Assembly: GCA_014190235.1 (NCBI GenBank)
Contig: BJGC01000019.1
Span: forward strand, 1 to 40,332
Source of the DNA: Actinomycetes bacterium
GTDB taxonomy: Bacteria > Actinomycetota > Acidimicrobiia > Acidimicrobiales > Ilumatobacteraceae
Length of the DNA stretch: 40,332 nucleotides
Direction: 5' to 3'
The position numbers and the translations under genes are program-made. Under the pieces are notes generated by a model. That model had not been told where the DNA came from and did not search any database. It was given only the letters and a program-made list of their open reading frames with translations. Numbering within the stretch: the stretch's first letter is position 1; each line of letters opens with the position of its first letter. Shown one piece after another: positions 16,307-24,899 of the stretch.

Positions 16307-17146
16307 ATGACCGTAGAACCACTCTCGCGCCGACAACTATTTGAACGCGCGCAACGTCGCAAATCAACGCTGATTGCTGCGGCAAGCTCGTCTTTAATTG
16401 TCTTGCTTGTCGTTATCTTGATACCAAAGATGCCTCGATGGGGCCGAGTTCGTCAATCATTTTTTAATGCCGAACGATTTACAGACTCCTTCCCACGACT
16501 GCTGCATGCTTTTGTGCTTGACATAAAAATCTTTACATGGTCTGTTCCGTTCATTGTTGTGTTGGCGTTACTTGTTGCAATCACTCGCAACAGCAGATCA
16601 CCTGCACTCTTTCCCCTTCGAGCAATTGCCATTGCGTATACCGACATCATGCGTGGTGTTCCTGTTTTGCTGTGGATCTACTTAATTGGGTTTGGCGTGC
16701 CAGGCCTTGGCATGGATCGGCCATGGAACAGCCCATTGTTGTGGGGATCAGTTGCGTTAGTTCTGACCTACGCCGCCTATGTCGCAGAGGTCTTTCGTGC
16801 TGGTATTGATGGTGTGCACGAGAGCCAACGGGCAGCCGCTCGGTCCTTGGGTCTGTCGAACATGCAATCACTCAGATTTGTCGTGTTGCCTCAAGCAATT
16901 CGCAAGGTAATTCCACCGCTCATGAACGATCTCGTCAGCCTGCAAAAAGATGTTGCGCTCGTCAGTTTGATTGGTCCAGTTGAAATCCTGCGACAAGCAG
17001 GTATCGACAAATCGAAGTTCGCCAACTTTACGCCGTATCTTGCAGCAGCGGCAATTTTCTTGCTGCTCACTATTCCGCTGACCCGCACTACTGACTGGTT
17101 GCTTGAACGCGAACGTCGTCGCACGAGTGGAACGAGGGTGAGATGA
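16307..17146 (+). CDS. Amino-acid-type ABC transporter permease
   Basis: This 279-residue inner-membrane protein of the His/Glu/Gln/Arg permease family has about five hydrophobic helices, beginning near residues 24-44, 75-95 and 107-130. The EAA loop that contacts the ATPase is at about 180-200 (SQRAAARSLGLSNMQSLRF, followed by VVLPQAIRKVIPPLMND). It starts 26 nt after the binding-protein stop, and its ATGA overlap with the ATPase gene implies coupled translation. It probably works as a homodimer, because no second permease gene is present. Confidence 0.92.
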   Translation: MTVEPLSRRQLFERAQRRKSTLIAAASSSLIVLLVVILIPKMPRWGRVRQSFFNAERFTDSFPRLLHAFVLDIKIFTWSVPFIVVLALLVAITRNSRSPALFPLRAIAIAYTDIMRGVPVLLWIYLIGFGVPGLGMDRPWNSPLLWGSVALVLTYAAYVAEVFRAGIDGVHESQRAAARSLGLSNMQSLRFVVLPQAIRKVIPPLMNDLVSLQKDVALVSLIGPVEILRQAGIDKSKFANFTPYLAAAAIFLLLTIPLTRTTDWLLERERRRTSGTRVR

Positions 17147-17892
17147 CCACGCCTAAAATCTCGCTGCGAAATATCTCAAAGCGTTTCGGCACCGTCACAG
17201 TTCTTGATGGCGTTTCGCTTGACATCTCGTCAGGTTCGGTGGTCTCCATCGTGGGTCCAAGCGGTTCTGGCAAAAGCACGCTCTTGCGCTGCATCAACTT
17301 GCTTGAACACATTGATGATGGCGAACTTTTACTTGATGGCAACGATGTTTCGATTCCGGGATTCGACCCAAACATTGTTCGTCGCAGAATCGGAATGGTG
17401 TTTCAGAGCTACAACCTGTTTCCACACATGTCTGTCTCCGACAACATCACGCTTGCGCTGCGGCGAGTGCTCGGCTTGAGCCGCGTTGCTGCCCAGGATC
17501 GTGCTCGTGAGTTATTGGCGCGATTTTCATTAAGCGATAAAGAACTCTCGTTTCCGGATCAAATGTCTGGAGGCCAGCAACAGCGCGCTGCCATTGCACG
17601 GGCCGTTGCTATGGAACCAGAGGTGCTGCTGCTTGACGAAATAACCAGTGCCCTTGATCCAGAACTTGTCGGCGAAGTTCTCGATGTTGTGCGTGAATTA
17701 CGAACCGTGGGCATGACAATTGTTTTAGCCACGCACGAGATGGCGTTTGCCCGCGATTCAAGTGACTTGGTGTGTGTTCTTGATCAAGGACGAATCATCG
17801 AGAGTGGCACGCCCTCTCAGATATTTGGAGCACCGCAACAGGAGCGAACGCAACAATTTTTGCAACGGGTGATTAACTCTGGACGTTTGTAA
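17143..17892 (+). CDS. Amino-acid-type ABC transporter ATP-binding protein
   Basis: This 249-residue ATPase has Walker A GPSGSGKST (38-46), a Q-loop in GMVFQSYNLFPHMS, the signature MSGGQQQR, Walker B VLLLDE followed by TSALDPE, and the H-loop ATHEM. It matches the GlnQ/HisP group in layout and length and powers the importer encoded just upstream. Its start overlaps the permease stop by 4 nt. It ends 3 nt from the stop of the convergent acyl-CoA ligase, leaving no room for a separate terminator. Confidence 0.95.
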   Translation: MTTPKISLRNISKRFGTVTVLDGVSLDISSGSVVSIVGPSGSGKSTLLRCINLLEHIDDGELLLDGNDVSIPGFDPNIVRRRIGMVFQSYNLFPHMSVSDNITLALRRVLGLSRVAAQDRARELLARFSLSDKELSFPDQMSGGQQQRAAIARAVAMEPEVLLLDEITSALDPELVGEVLDVVRELRTVGMTIVLATHEMAFARDSSDLVCVLDQGRIIESGTPSQIFGAPQQERTQQFLQRVINSGRL

Positions 17893-17895
17893 ACG

Positions 17896-19524
17896 TTAGG
17901 TACTCGGCAATACGTATTCAGCAAATCGATCACGTAATGTTTTTTTAGAGAATTTACCGACGCTTGTTTTTGGAACTTCGTCGATAAAGACAACATCATC
18001 TGGAATCTGCCACTTGGCCAACTTTGGCGCCAAGTACGTCAAGATGTCTTCTTTGGTCACTGTTGAACCAGGCTCAATCACCACGCACGCCAGCGGTCGC
18101 TCTGACCACTTTGGGTGAGAGACGCCAATGACAGCAGCCTCTTTGATAAGGGGATGTGCCATCAGTTCATTTTCGATCTCCACAGAACTGATCCATTCTC
18201 CGCCAGATTTGATGAGATCCTTGGTGCGGTCAACGAGCCTGATACGGCCATCGCTGTCCATCGTGGCGACGTCTCCGGTGCGCAACCATCCGTCCGTTGT
18301 GAAACTTTCTGCCGCTCGATCGTCGTTGTAATACGACGATGCGATCCACGGTCCGGCACACTGCAGTTCTCCGCTGGTCTCGCCATCCCATGCCACAGCA
18401 ATTGATGTACTCGGGTCAACAACACGACATTCCACTCCAAAACTAATGACACCAACTGTTGTGCGTAGGTCGGCTTGTTGCTCTTGAGGCAAGAGTCTGT
18501 CTGCAGCAGACAATGTGCACACGGCTGCGATAGGACTTGTCTCTGTCATTCCCCATGCTTGCAAAATCGGCAGGCCTGTCTGCAGCCTGAATCCTTCGCT
18601 CAATGATTTAGGAACTGCAGAACCACCACACGGAATTGCGCGCAATGAGGATGTGTCACGACCTTTGAGTTCTGGCAAGACGCCCATCCAAATGGTCGGG
18701 ACTCCAGCCGCGACCGTGACTTTTTCTTCGACGATCAAATTAGCAATCGCTGCGCCACTCAAGTCAGGCCCTGGCATCACAAGACTCGCACCTGCTCCGA
18801 CAGCGGCGTGTGCGAGACCCCATGCATTGGCATGAAACATTGGCACAACTGGCAAGATCACGTCTGACTCACGCGCGCCAAGTGAGTCGACTGTCATCGC
18901 CCCCATCGTGTGCAAAAACGTACTGCGATGGCTGTACACCACTCCCTTGGGATTACCAGTCGTTCCACTCGTGTAGCACATACTGGCTGCTTGATTTTCG
19001 TCTGGTGCGACAAACTCAATCGGTTGCGAAGCCGCCAGAAGATGCTCGTAGTCGTGCACCTCAAAACCTTTCACCGACGTTGGAGCATCACCTTTGCCAT
19101 CATCCATCACAATGAGATGCTTGACCGTGGTAAATGTCTCCAGTAATGGCGCAATCAATCCAAAAATAGACTTGTCAATAAAAATGACTTCGTCTTCTGC
19201 ATGGTTCACGATATAGGTGAGTTGTTCCGGAAATAATCTGATGTTTAGCGTATGCAAAACGCGACCTGAACACGGTGCCGCAAAATACAGTTCAAGATGA
19301 CGAGCGGTATTCCATGCAAATGTTCCGACACGTCCTTGGGCCGAAACGCCCAGGGTATTGAGCACTCCACCTAGTTGACGCGTGCGGTGAGCCCATGTTG
19401 CGTAATCGGTGCGCTCTCTGCCGACACCCGTTGCGGTTGTCACAGTTTTATTGCGATGATATTTCTCGGCACGCTCAAAGATGTGATTAATCGAGAGCGA
19501 TGTTGACTGCATCAGACTTTTCAT
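17896..19524 (-). CDS. Long/medium-chain acyl-CoA ligase (AMP-forming)
   Basis: This 542-residue ANL-superfamily enzyme has the ATP-binding P-loop [11 protein letters not shown] at 184-194 and the GMTETS motif ([11 protein letters not shown]). GWLRTGDVA, the hinge [16 protein letters not shown], and the C-terminal adenylation lysine K524 in [10 protein letters not shown] follow. It activates a carboxylic acid to acyl-AMP and then acyl-CoA in the cytoplasm. AGGGGGGA precedes the ATG. Fatty acids are the likely substrates, but aryl or branched acids are possible. Its 5' end faces the DedA-like gene. Confidence 0.92.
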   Translation of the reverse strand: MKSLMQSTSLSINHIFERAEKYHRNKTVTTATGVGRERTDYATWAHRTRQLGGVLNTLGVSAQGRVGTFAWNTARHLELYFAAPCSGRVLHTLNIRLFPEQLTYIVNHAEDEVIFIDKSIFGLIAPLLETFTTVKHLIVMDDGKGDAPTSVKGFEVHDYEHLLAASQPIEFVAPDENQAASMCYTSGTTGNPKGVVYSHRSTFLHTMGAMTVDSLGARESDVILPVVPMFHANAWGLAHAAVGAGASLVMPGPDLSGAAIANLIVEEKVTVAAGVPTIWMGVLPELKGRDTSSLRAIPCGGSAVPKSLSEGFRLQTGLPILQAWGMTETSPIAAVCTLSAADRLLPQEQQADLRTTVGVISFGVECRVVDPSTSIAVAWDGETSGELQCAGPWIASSYYNDDRAAESFTTDGWLRTGDVATMDSDGRIRLVDRTKDLIKSGGEWISSVEIENELMAHPLIKEAAVIGVSHPKWSERPLACVVIEPGSTVTKEDILTYLAPKLAKWQIPDDVVFIDEVPKTSVGKFSKKTLRDRFAEYVLPST

Positions 19525-19604
19525 GGGTCCCCCCTGTTGTGAGGCAACAGATTCACTGTCGCAACACTCACGGTAGCAATCACGCCCAACCCACGCCTCA
19601 CGGC

Positions 19605-19610
19605 TACGGT
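19605..19610 (+). promoter_or_regulatory. -10 box (TACGGT) of the DedA-like gene, probably leaderless
   Basis: TACGGT lies 6 nt before the GTG at 19617 with no ribosome site between. This spacing is the main reason for choosing that start over an upstream ATG inside the divergent acyl-CoA ligase. Confidence 0.45.
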
Positions 19611-19616
19611 GTCAAT

Positions 19617-20222
19617 GTGCGCAAATTGGTAGTGACCCTGACTTCGGTGCTTTTTATCTGCGGAACCATTGGATCTAATATTGGGCCCGCACTTGTTGAT
19701 GAGCACCCCGTATATGTCTTGTTTTTGAGCGCCCGAAACAGAAACCTCTTTGGATCAGTGCCATTCATTGATCCACTTCCCTACTTTGCCATTGGCTTTG
19801 TGCGTCTGATGCTGGCCGCTATGGCCCTGTTTTTTGTGGGTCGTTGGTATGGCAACCGAGCCCTCAACTGGGTGTCAGGTCAGGTCACAGAGATGCCAGC
19901 GATCTACCGCTGGACAGAGAGGGCAACCGCGCGTGCTGGCTGGTTGGCAATTCTGTTGATGCCCGGCTCAAATATTGTGTGCCTGCTGCTGGGCCATCAT
20001 CGCATGGACCCACGACGTTTTGTCTCCCTTGCCTGCGCAGGGGTCGCACTCAAGCTTGTTGTGCTCTATATCGGTGGACATATCTTTGAAGACCAGATCC
20101 GATCCGTTTTGTCGTTCATCGAGTCGTATCAATGGTGGATTGTCGTTGGACTATTTGCCATCACGATTGCCCAATCTATGCGTCGCAAATCGCCGGGCTC
20201 CCCCGAGGGGCTCGCACCATAG
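19617..20222 (+). CDS. DedA/VTT-like integral membrane protein
   Basis: This protein of about 201 residues has hydrophobic helices near its start (LVVTLTSVLFICGTIG), at FVRLMLAAMALFFVG, and two near the end. FFVGRWYGNRALNWV and the later AILLMPGSNIVCLLLGHHRM followed by RRFVSLACAGVALKLVVLYIGGHIF resemble the re-entrant core of DedA/SNARE-associated proteins, which move phospholipids or carrier lipids across the membrane. The match is partial. The frame is open back to an ATG at 19500, but that would overlap the divergent ligase start; the GTG at 19617 has a well-placed -10 box. It ends 17 nt before tpx. Confidence 0.6.
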   Translation: MRKLVVTLTSVLFICGTIGSNIGPALVDEHPVYVLFLSARNRNLFGSVPFIDPLPYFAIGFVRLMLAAMALFFVGRWYGNRALNWVSGQVTEMPAIYRWTERATARAGWLAILLMPGSNIVCLLLGHHRMDPRRFVSLACAGVALKLVVLYIGGHIFEDQIRSVLSFIESYQWWIVVGLFAITIAQSMRRKSPGSPEGLAP

Positions 20223-20227
20223 ACGGT

Positions 20228-20233
20228 TAGACT
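20228..20233 (+). promoter_or_regulatory. -10 box (TAGACT) of tpx, probably leaderless
   Basis: TAGACT lies 6 nt before the tpx ATG, in the 17-nt gap after the membrane-protein gene. There is no purine-rich ribosome site. Confidence 0.45.
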
Positions 20234-20239
20234 CGTGGT

Positions 20240-20737
20240 ATGGCTCAAACATCATTTGGCGGCACGCCCGTCAACACCGTCGGCGATCTTCCTAAAGTCG
20301 GACAATCGCTCCCATCCTTTTCGCTTACTGCGAGCAATTTGCAAGAGTTCGGCAACGACTCACTTGCAGGAAAGCGCGTCATATTTAATATTTTTCCGAG
20401 CGTTGACACACCAACCTGTGCCACAAGCGTTCGCACATTCAACACGCTTGCATCTTCGCTTGACAACACAGTCGTCTACTGCGTTTCTGCCGACCTTCCG
20501 TTTGCACAAGGTCGCTTTTGTGGTTCAGAAGGACTGAGTAACGTCGATAACGCTTCATCGTTTCGTACTGATTTCGGTCAAGCATTTGGTGTCGGGCTCA
20601 ACGAAGGAGCATTCTCTGGTCTTCTTGCGCGCGCCGTCGTCGTCATCGACGAAAAAGGCAAAGTGCTACATACAGAACTTGTCTCAGATATAGCCAACGA
20701 ACCAAATTATGATGCAGCCATTGCTGCGCTGAAATAA
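20240..20737 (+). CDS. tpx: Thiol peroxidase (atypical 2-Cys peroxiredoxin)
   Basis: This 165-residue peroxiredoxin has the Tpx pattern: peroxidatic C60 in NIFPSVDTPTCATSVR and resolving C94 in GRFCGSEG, which form an intramolecular disulfide. The catalytic T57 and R64 environment is conserved. It reduces hydrogen peroxide and organic hydroperoxides in the cytoplasm using thioredoxin. The N-terminal TSFGGTPVNTVGDLP is typical of Tpx rather than AhpC or Bcp. C81 is an extra cysteine in the core. Convergent with dapB, 19 nt apart. Confidence 0.96.
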   Translation: MAQTSFGGTPVNTVGDLPKVGQSLPSFSLTASNLQEFGNDSLAGKRVIFNIFPSVDTPTCATSVRTFNTLASSLDNTVVYCVSADLPFAQGRFCGSEGLSNVDNASSFRTDFGQAFGVGLNEGAFSGLLARAVVVIDEKGKVLHTELVSDIANEPNYDAAIAALK

Positions 20738-20756
20738 TATTTCGCGCTAAAAACTC

Positions 20757-21539
20757 TTACAACAGAGAATCAATTCCCATGGTGAGGCCTGCTCGGCCCG
20801 ACACCTCTCGACATGCCAACACAACACCTGGCATAAAACTCACTCTGTCGTTGCTGTCGTGACGAATCACAAGTGTTTGTCCTGAGGTTCCCAAGATCAC
20901 CTCTTGAGAAGCGGTCATGCCTACCATGCGCACAGAATGCACGCGAATTCCGGCAGGTCCTTGTCCTCCGCGCACACCGACAATAACTTCGTGCTTTGTC
21001 GGGTCTGTCGCCCACGTGTCACTCGCTGCGGCCATTCGTTGTGCCGTTGCTGCTGCTGTACCGCTTGGTGCATCGGACTTGTCGTTATGGTGAAACTCGA
21101 TAATTTCTGCAGTCTCAAAAAACGGCGCAGCCTGCTCCGCAAATTTCATCATCAGCACCGCACCAATCGCAAAGTTTGCTGCAATAAGGCAGTTGCTTCC
21201 GCTGAAAGCTTTTCGAAACGACGCAATATCATCCTCAGAAAAACCAGTGGTTCCGACAACAGCGTGCATCCCGTGTAGCGCTAGCCAGGGCAATGTCACT
21301 CGCGCCGCACTTGCCACCGTGAAATCAACAACGACCTGGGCATGTGCATCGGCAAGTGCCTTGAGCTCTTGCGCAACTGTCAGTCCATGAATTGAGCGAC
21401 CAGCACCTTCAGTGTCGACCACTGCTACAAGTTCAAGTCCGTCGGCAGCGACAATTGCGTCACAGACAGTCGCTCCCATGCGACCGCATGCTCCGACGAC
21501 TCCGACTCGAATCACGTCTGTGCTTTTCTTGCTAGCCAT
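20757..21539 (-). CDS. dapB: 4-hydroxy-tetrahydrodipicolinate reductase
   Basis: This 260-residue enzyme has the NAD(P)H loop GVVGACGRMGATV (13-25), VDFTVASAA (71-79), VVGTTGFS, and the catalytic block EFHHNDKSDAPSGTA with H150, H151 and K154. It reduces the DapA product towards diaminopimelate and lysine. The chosen ATG has no good ribosome site. Two 13-bp tandem repeats and a possible 6-codon leader frame lie just upstream. It follows pnp on the same strand with a gap of about 90 nt that carries its own promoter-like element. Confidence 0.95.
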   Translation of the reverse strand: MASKKSTDVIRVGVVGACGRMGATVCDAIVAADGLELVAVVDTEGAGRSIHGLTVAQELKALADAHAQVVVDFTVASAARVTLPWLALHGMHAVVGTTGFSEDDIASFRKAFSGSNCLIAANFAIGAVLMMKFAEQAAPFFETAEIIEFHHNDKSDAPSGTAAATAQRMAAASDTWATDPTKHEVIVGVRGGQGPAGIRVHSVRMVGMTASQEVILGTSGQTLVIRHDSNDRVSFMPGVVLACREVSGRAGLTMGIDSLL

Positions 21540-21562
21540 GTTGGTTACCCATGTTGATTACC
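21537..21562. repeat. Two 13-bp tandem repeats (CATGTTGRTTACC) at the dapB start
   Basis: CATGTTGGTTACC and CATGTTGATTACC follow each other directly and are followed by a further CATG. Each unit carries an ATG on the minus strand, giving three ATGs 13 nt apart, in different frames, of which the last starts dapB. Confidence 0.75.
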
Positions 21563-21571
21563 CATGCCCAA

Positions 21572-21577
21572 ACCGTA
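21572..21577 (-). promoter_or_regulatory. -10 box (TACGGT) upstream of dapB, with flanking palindrome
   Basis: TACGGT on the minus strand lies 6 nt before the first of three ATGs (21565). A perfect 13-bp palindrome, GTCGTGCCACGAC (21578-21590), lies immediately upstream in the spacer region, and a second inverted repeat (CCACG-N6-CGTGG) covers 21590-21605. The palindrome could be an operator. Confidence 0.4.
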
Positions 21578-21631
21578 GTCGTGCCACGACCACGTCAGGG
21601 CGTGGATTGATCAGTTTTTGCGACGAAAGTT

Positions 21632-24385
21632 TTAGCGATGACGACGGCCTCCGCCGCCACCTTCGCGTTCGTTGCCACCGGCTTGCCCACCAGGTCCAAG
21701 ATCTCCGAACTCAGAGCGCAATTCAGCGTCGAACTCATCTTCAAAAGACACGGCGACTGCAGCGCTTGGCGCACCACCTCCGCGTTCTTGGCGAGGGGCA
21801 CGCTCTTGGCGAGGCTCGTCAGATGACACAGCCAAGTCTTTGCCGTCTGCGCCTACTGGCATGAGACTGACTTTGCCGCGGTCATCAATGTCTTCGACGC
21901 GAACTGTCATCTCGTCACCAACTTCAAGAACATCTTCGACGCGATTCACACGTTGACCGTTGCCCAACTTGCTGATGTGCACAAGACCATCACGACCAGG
22001 AAGGATGTTGATGAACGCACCAAATTTTGTGATGCTCACAACACGACCGGTGTAGATGCCGTCAATATCTGGCATTTCTCCCTGTTCGCTACTGCGATCG
22101 TTTCGTTCGCGACGTGGTTCGCGATCATTTCTATCTCCGCGAGGCTCACGTTCGCGACGTGGCTCTGAGGATCCGGCGCCGCCAAGTGACTCACCGTCGG
22201 GACCGACCGGAACAAGACTGACCTTGCCCTTGTCGTCAATGTCTTCGACGCGCACCATGATCTCGTCACCGAGTGTCAATACATCTTCGACATTGTTGAC
22301 GCGTTGACCATTGCCCAACTTGCTGATGTGTACAAGACCATCACGACCAGGAAGGATGTTGATGAACGCACCAAATTTTGTGATGCTCACAACACGACCG
22401 TTGTAGATGCCACCGAGATCTGCTGTTGGTGGATCAACAATGGCAAGAATCCTGGCCTTTGCTTCTTCCACTTTGGCGTTGTCTGGCGAACCAATTGTGA
22501 CGATTCCGACAGAACCGTCGTCGTCGACAGCGATTTCTGCACCGGTCTCTTGCTGAATGGTGTTGATGACCTTGCCCTTTGGTCCGATGACTTCTCCCAC
22601 TTTGTCGAGCGGGATTGTGATCGTGACAATTTTGGGTGCTGATTCAGCAACAGTGTCGCGAGCAGTTGCCAACGTCTTGTTCATGACATCCAAGATGGCC
22701 ATTCGTGCATCACGTGCTTGTTGCAATGCCGCACCAAGAACGTCGGCAGGAATACCGTCGATTTTGGTATCAAGTTGCAATGCCGTTACCGCATCAGATG
22801 TGCCGGCGACCTTGAAGTCCATGTCTCCAAAAGCATCTTCTGCTCCGAGAATGTCTGTCAACGTGAGGTATTTCCCTTCGGCGTAAATCAGACCCATAGC
22901 GATTCCGGCAACAGGTGCCTTAATCGGAACGCCCGCATCCATGAGCGAAAGGCTCGATGAACACACTGATGCCATTGATGTCGAACCATTTGACGCCAAT
23001 ACTTCACTCACCAAACGAATGACGTAGGCGAAATCTGTTTGACTTGGAACGACGGGCAGCAACGCACGCTCTGCAAGAGCACCGTGTCCGATCTCGCGAC
23101 GCTTTGGTGTTCCAACGCGACCTGTCTCACCATTAGCCCATGGAGCCATGTTGTAATGATGGATATATCGCTTTTGATTATCAGGTCCAAGTGTGTCAAG
23201 CAATTGGTTCATGCGAGGCATAGCCAATGTGCACACATTCATTACTTGAGTCTCTCCACGCTGGAACAATCCGGTTCCGTGCGCAGTGCTCAACAATCCG
23301 ACTTCGGCTGAAACTGGACGCAGGTCACGCGGACCGCGGCCGTCAATACGAATACCATCTTCAACGACGCGCTTGCGCACCATCTGCTTGGTCAAACTGC
23401 GGACAGCTTCTTTGACGGCTTTTTCTTGACCAAAAAATGGTCCAGGCGCCGCGGATGTTCCGACAAGTTCTTTGGCGGTTTCATCTGCTGCTGCATCGGT
23501 TGCTGCGTTGCGGTCTGCCTTGATTGCGATCGTGACTGCAGTTGCCAACTTTGATGTTGCAACTTTTTCTACCGCCGCAAATATCTCAGGCGTGTAGTCA
23601 AGTACTGGCGTATACGCCAACGGAGTGATTGGACCATGTGTTGCAATAACGCTGGCTCGCAACTGACGTTGGAGTGCGATTGATTCTTTGATCCAGACCT
23701 TTGATGCTTCGAGACCTTCTGTAATGACAATCTCTGACACTTTTGGTGCGCCTGCTTCGTAGTAGTCGAAGCTCTTTTCTGTTCCGCCTGCTTCGACCAT
23801 CATGATGGCGACGTCGCCATTGTCTAGTTCGCGTCCGGCAACAACGATTTCGAATGTTCCTTCTTTTCCTTCGTCATACGTTGGATGAGGGATCCATGTT
23901 CCGTCCTGCGAATATGCAAGTCGAACAGCACCAATTGGGCCATCAAACGGAATACCGCTGATCATCAACGCGGCAGATGCAGCATTGATAGAGATGACAT
24001 CGTGTGGGTTCTCCATGTCTGCACCAAGAATGGTGAGAACAACTTGAACTTCGTTGCGAAAGCCATCAGGGAACGCTGGTCGTAACGGTCTGTCAGTGAG
24101 ACGACACGTCAAAATTGCCTGCTCAGATGGCCGCCCCTCGCGACGGAAGAATGCGCCAGGAATTTTTCCTGCTGCATACGAACGCTCTTCGACGTCGATC
24201 GTGAGCGGGAAGAAATCGATCCCGTCACGCACCGAGCGTGCAGCGTTAGCAGTTGAGAGAACAGTGGTTTTGCCGATTGAGGCCACCACTGCACCCTGTG
24301 ATTGTTGAGCCAATTTTCCGGTCTCAAATGTAATAGTTTTGTCAGTCCCCGACACGGGTCCCGACACGCGAATCGCGTCAGTCAT
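21632..24385 (-). CDS. pnp: Polyribonucleotide nucleotidyltransferase (PNPase) with two tandem S1 domains
   Basis: This 917-residue phosphorolytic 3'-to-5' exoribonuclease has two RNase PH cores. The first contains FFRREGRPSEQAILTCRL; the second contains GSSTSMASVCSSSLSLMDAG and DILGAEDAFGDMDFK. A KH domain follows (VGEVIGPKGKVINTI), then an S1 domain near 658-735. The protein is longer than the usual 700-800 residues because a second, near-identical S1 domain (about 775-850) follows an Arg/Glu-rich linker. A Gly/Arg-rich tail ends it. The start at 24385 is chosen over an ATG at 24472 because AGGAAAGGAA precedes it and conserved sequence begins at MTDAIRVSG. Downstream of rpsO, as usual. Confidence 0.95.
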   Translation of the reverse strand: MTDAIRVSGPVSGTDKTITFETGKLAQQSQGAVVASIGKTTVLSTANAARSVRDGIDFFPLTIDVEERSYAAGKIPGAFFRREGRPSEQAILTCRLTDRPLRPAFPDGFRNEVQVVLTILGADMENPHDVISINAASAALMISGIPFDGPIGAVRLAYSQDGTWIPHPTYDEGKEGTFEIVVAGRELDNGDVAIMMVEAGGTEKSFDYYEAGAPKVSEIVITEGLEASKVWIKESIALQRQLRASVIATHGPITPLAYTPVLDYTPEIFAAVEKVATSKLATAVTIAIKADRNAATDAAADETAKELVGTSAAPGPFFGQEKAVKEAVRSLTKQMVRKRVVEDGIRIDGRGPRDLRPVSAEVGLLSTAHGTGLFQRGETQVMNVCTLAMPRMNQLLDTLGPDNQKRYIHHYNMAPWANGETGRVGTPKRREIGHGALAERALLPVVPSQTDFAYVIRLVSEVLASNGSTSMASVCSSSLSLMDAGVPIKAPVAGIAMGLIYAEGKYLTLTDILGAEDAFGDMDFKVAGTSDAVTALQLDTKIDGIPADVLGAALQQARDARMAILDVMNKTLATARDTVAESAPKIVTITIPLDKVGEVIGPKGKVINTIQQETGAEIAVDDDGSVGIVTIGSPDNAKVEEAKARILAIVDPPTADLGGIYNGRVVSITKFGAFINILPGRDGLVHISKLGNGQRVNNVEDVLTLGDEIMVRVEDIDDKGKVSLVPVGPDGESLGGAGSSEPRREREPRGDRNDREPRRERNDRSSEQGEMPDIDGIYTGRVVSITKFGAFINILPGRDGLVHISKLGNGQRVNRVEDVLEVGDEMTVRVEDIDDRGKVSLMPVGADGKDLAVSSDEPRQERAPRQERGGGAPSAAVAVSFEDEFDAELRSEFGDLGPGGQAGGNEREGGGGGRRHR
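21951..22060. repeat. Direct repeat copy A within pnp (second S1 domain)
   Basis: 110 bp that differ at three bases from 22302-22411, offset by exactly 351 bp (117 codons). Weaker similarity extends down to about 21857. It encodes the core of the C-terminal S1 domain. Confidence 0.9.
22302..22411. repeat. Direct repeat copy B within pnp (first S1 domain)
   Basis: Partner of 21951-22060, encoding the core of the first S1 domain. Two of the three differences are silent; the third changes Asn to Thr. Weaker similarity extends down to about 22208. Confidence 0.9.
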
Positions 24386-24438
24386 TGGAATTTCCTTTCC
24401 TCTGACCGCCAGCACACGCCGGTTCCCAGTTGACAACC

Positions 24439-24456
24439 CCGCACAACCGTGTGCGG
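24439..24456 (-). promoter_or_regulatory. RNA hairpin between rpsO and pnp
   Basis: CCGCACA-N4-TGTGCGG makes a perfect 7-bp stem with a 4-nt loop in the 123-nt rpsO-pnp gap, about 55 nt before the pnp start. No U-run follows, so it is not a standard terminator. It sits where E. coli has the RNase III hairpin through which PNPase controls its own mRNA. Confidence 0.55.
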
Positions 24457-24508
24457 AACTCTCCACTGACAACCGACTACATCAAAATGGATGCTGGCGG
24501 TGTATGTG

Positions 24509-24763
24509 TTATCGGCGAAGGCCGAGTTCTTGGAGCAAATCGCGGTAGCGAGCAACGTCACGATCGCGCACATAATCGAGCATGCGACGGCGACGACCCA
24601 CCAACATCAAAAGGCCACGACGACTGTGGTGGTCTTTGGGATGTGTTTGGAGGTGTCCGGTTAATTGATTAATACGGTCTGTCAGCAACGCAATCTGGAC
24701 ATCCGGCGATCCGGTGTCGGTAGCGTGTTGGCGATGGGCCGCAATTGTGTCTTGCTTAGACAT
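24509..24763 (-). CDS. rpsO: 30S ribosomal protein S15
   Basis: This 84-residue protein matches S15 from its conserved [20 protein letters not shown] through [21 protein letters not shown]15 binds the 16S rRNA central domain early in 30S assembly. It is about five residues shorter at the N-terminus than the usual 89. GAGG lies 4 nt before the ATG. It stands directly upstream of pnp, the usual bacterial order, but its usual upstream partner ribF is separated from it by the inserted ribE/AroQ-VOC/fbiC block. Confidence 0.97.
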   Translation of the reverse strand: MSKQDTIAAHRQHATDTGSPDVQIALLTDRINQLTGHLQTHPKDHHSRRGLLMLVGRRRRMLDYVRDRDVARYRDLLQELGLRR

Positions 24764-24886
24764 TCTGCCTCATTTCACAGGAGGTCGCTGGTCACGGATG
24801 TGAACAGCATCCAATCAGAGTCGAAACCCCAACGGACATCTCAAGGCTATTGGTATTCCCCCAATGCTTCCAACCTCCAACAGGAT

Positions 24887-24892
24887 TAGTGT
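24887..24892 (+). promoter_or_regulatory. -10 box (TAGTGT) of ribE, probably leaderless
   Basis: TAGTGT lies 7 nt before the ATG at 24900 and is the same hexamer as in the tetR promoter. It would drive the ribE / AroQ-VOC / fbiC block. An ATTGG/CCAAT inverted repeat lies about 20-35 nt upstream. Confidence 0.45.
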
Positions 24893-24899
24893 CTCAGGT

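Noticed and set aside
21537-21562. Tandem 13-bp repeats considered as part of a CRISPR or integration site.
   Set aside because: There are only two adjacent units with no spacers, and no integrase or tRNA end is near.
21951-22411. The S1 direct repeat considered as a sequencing or assembly duplication.
   Set aside because: The copies differ at three core bases and much more in the flanks, and a distinct in-frame linker separates them, so a simple duplication error is unlikely, though long reads should confirm it.
24764-24899. Possible FMN riboswitch before ribE.
   Set aside because: None of the conserved RFN blocks (AGGGTGAAATTCCC-like start, GATTTGGTG-like core) is present, and the -10 box 7 nt before the ATG leaves no leader.
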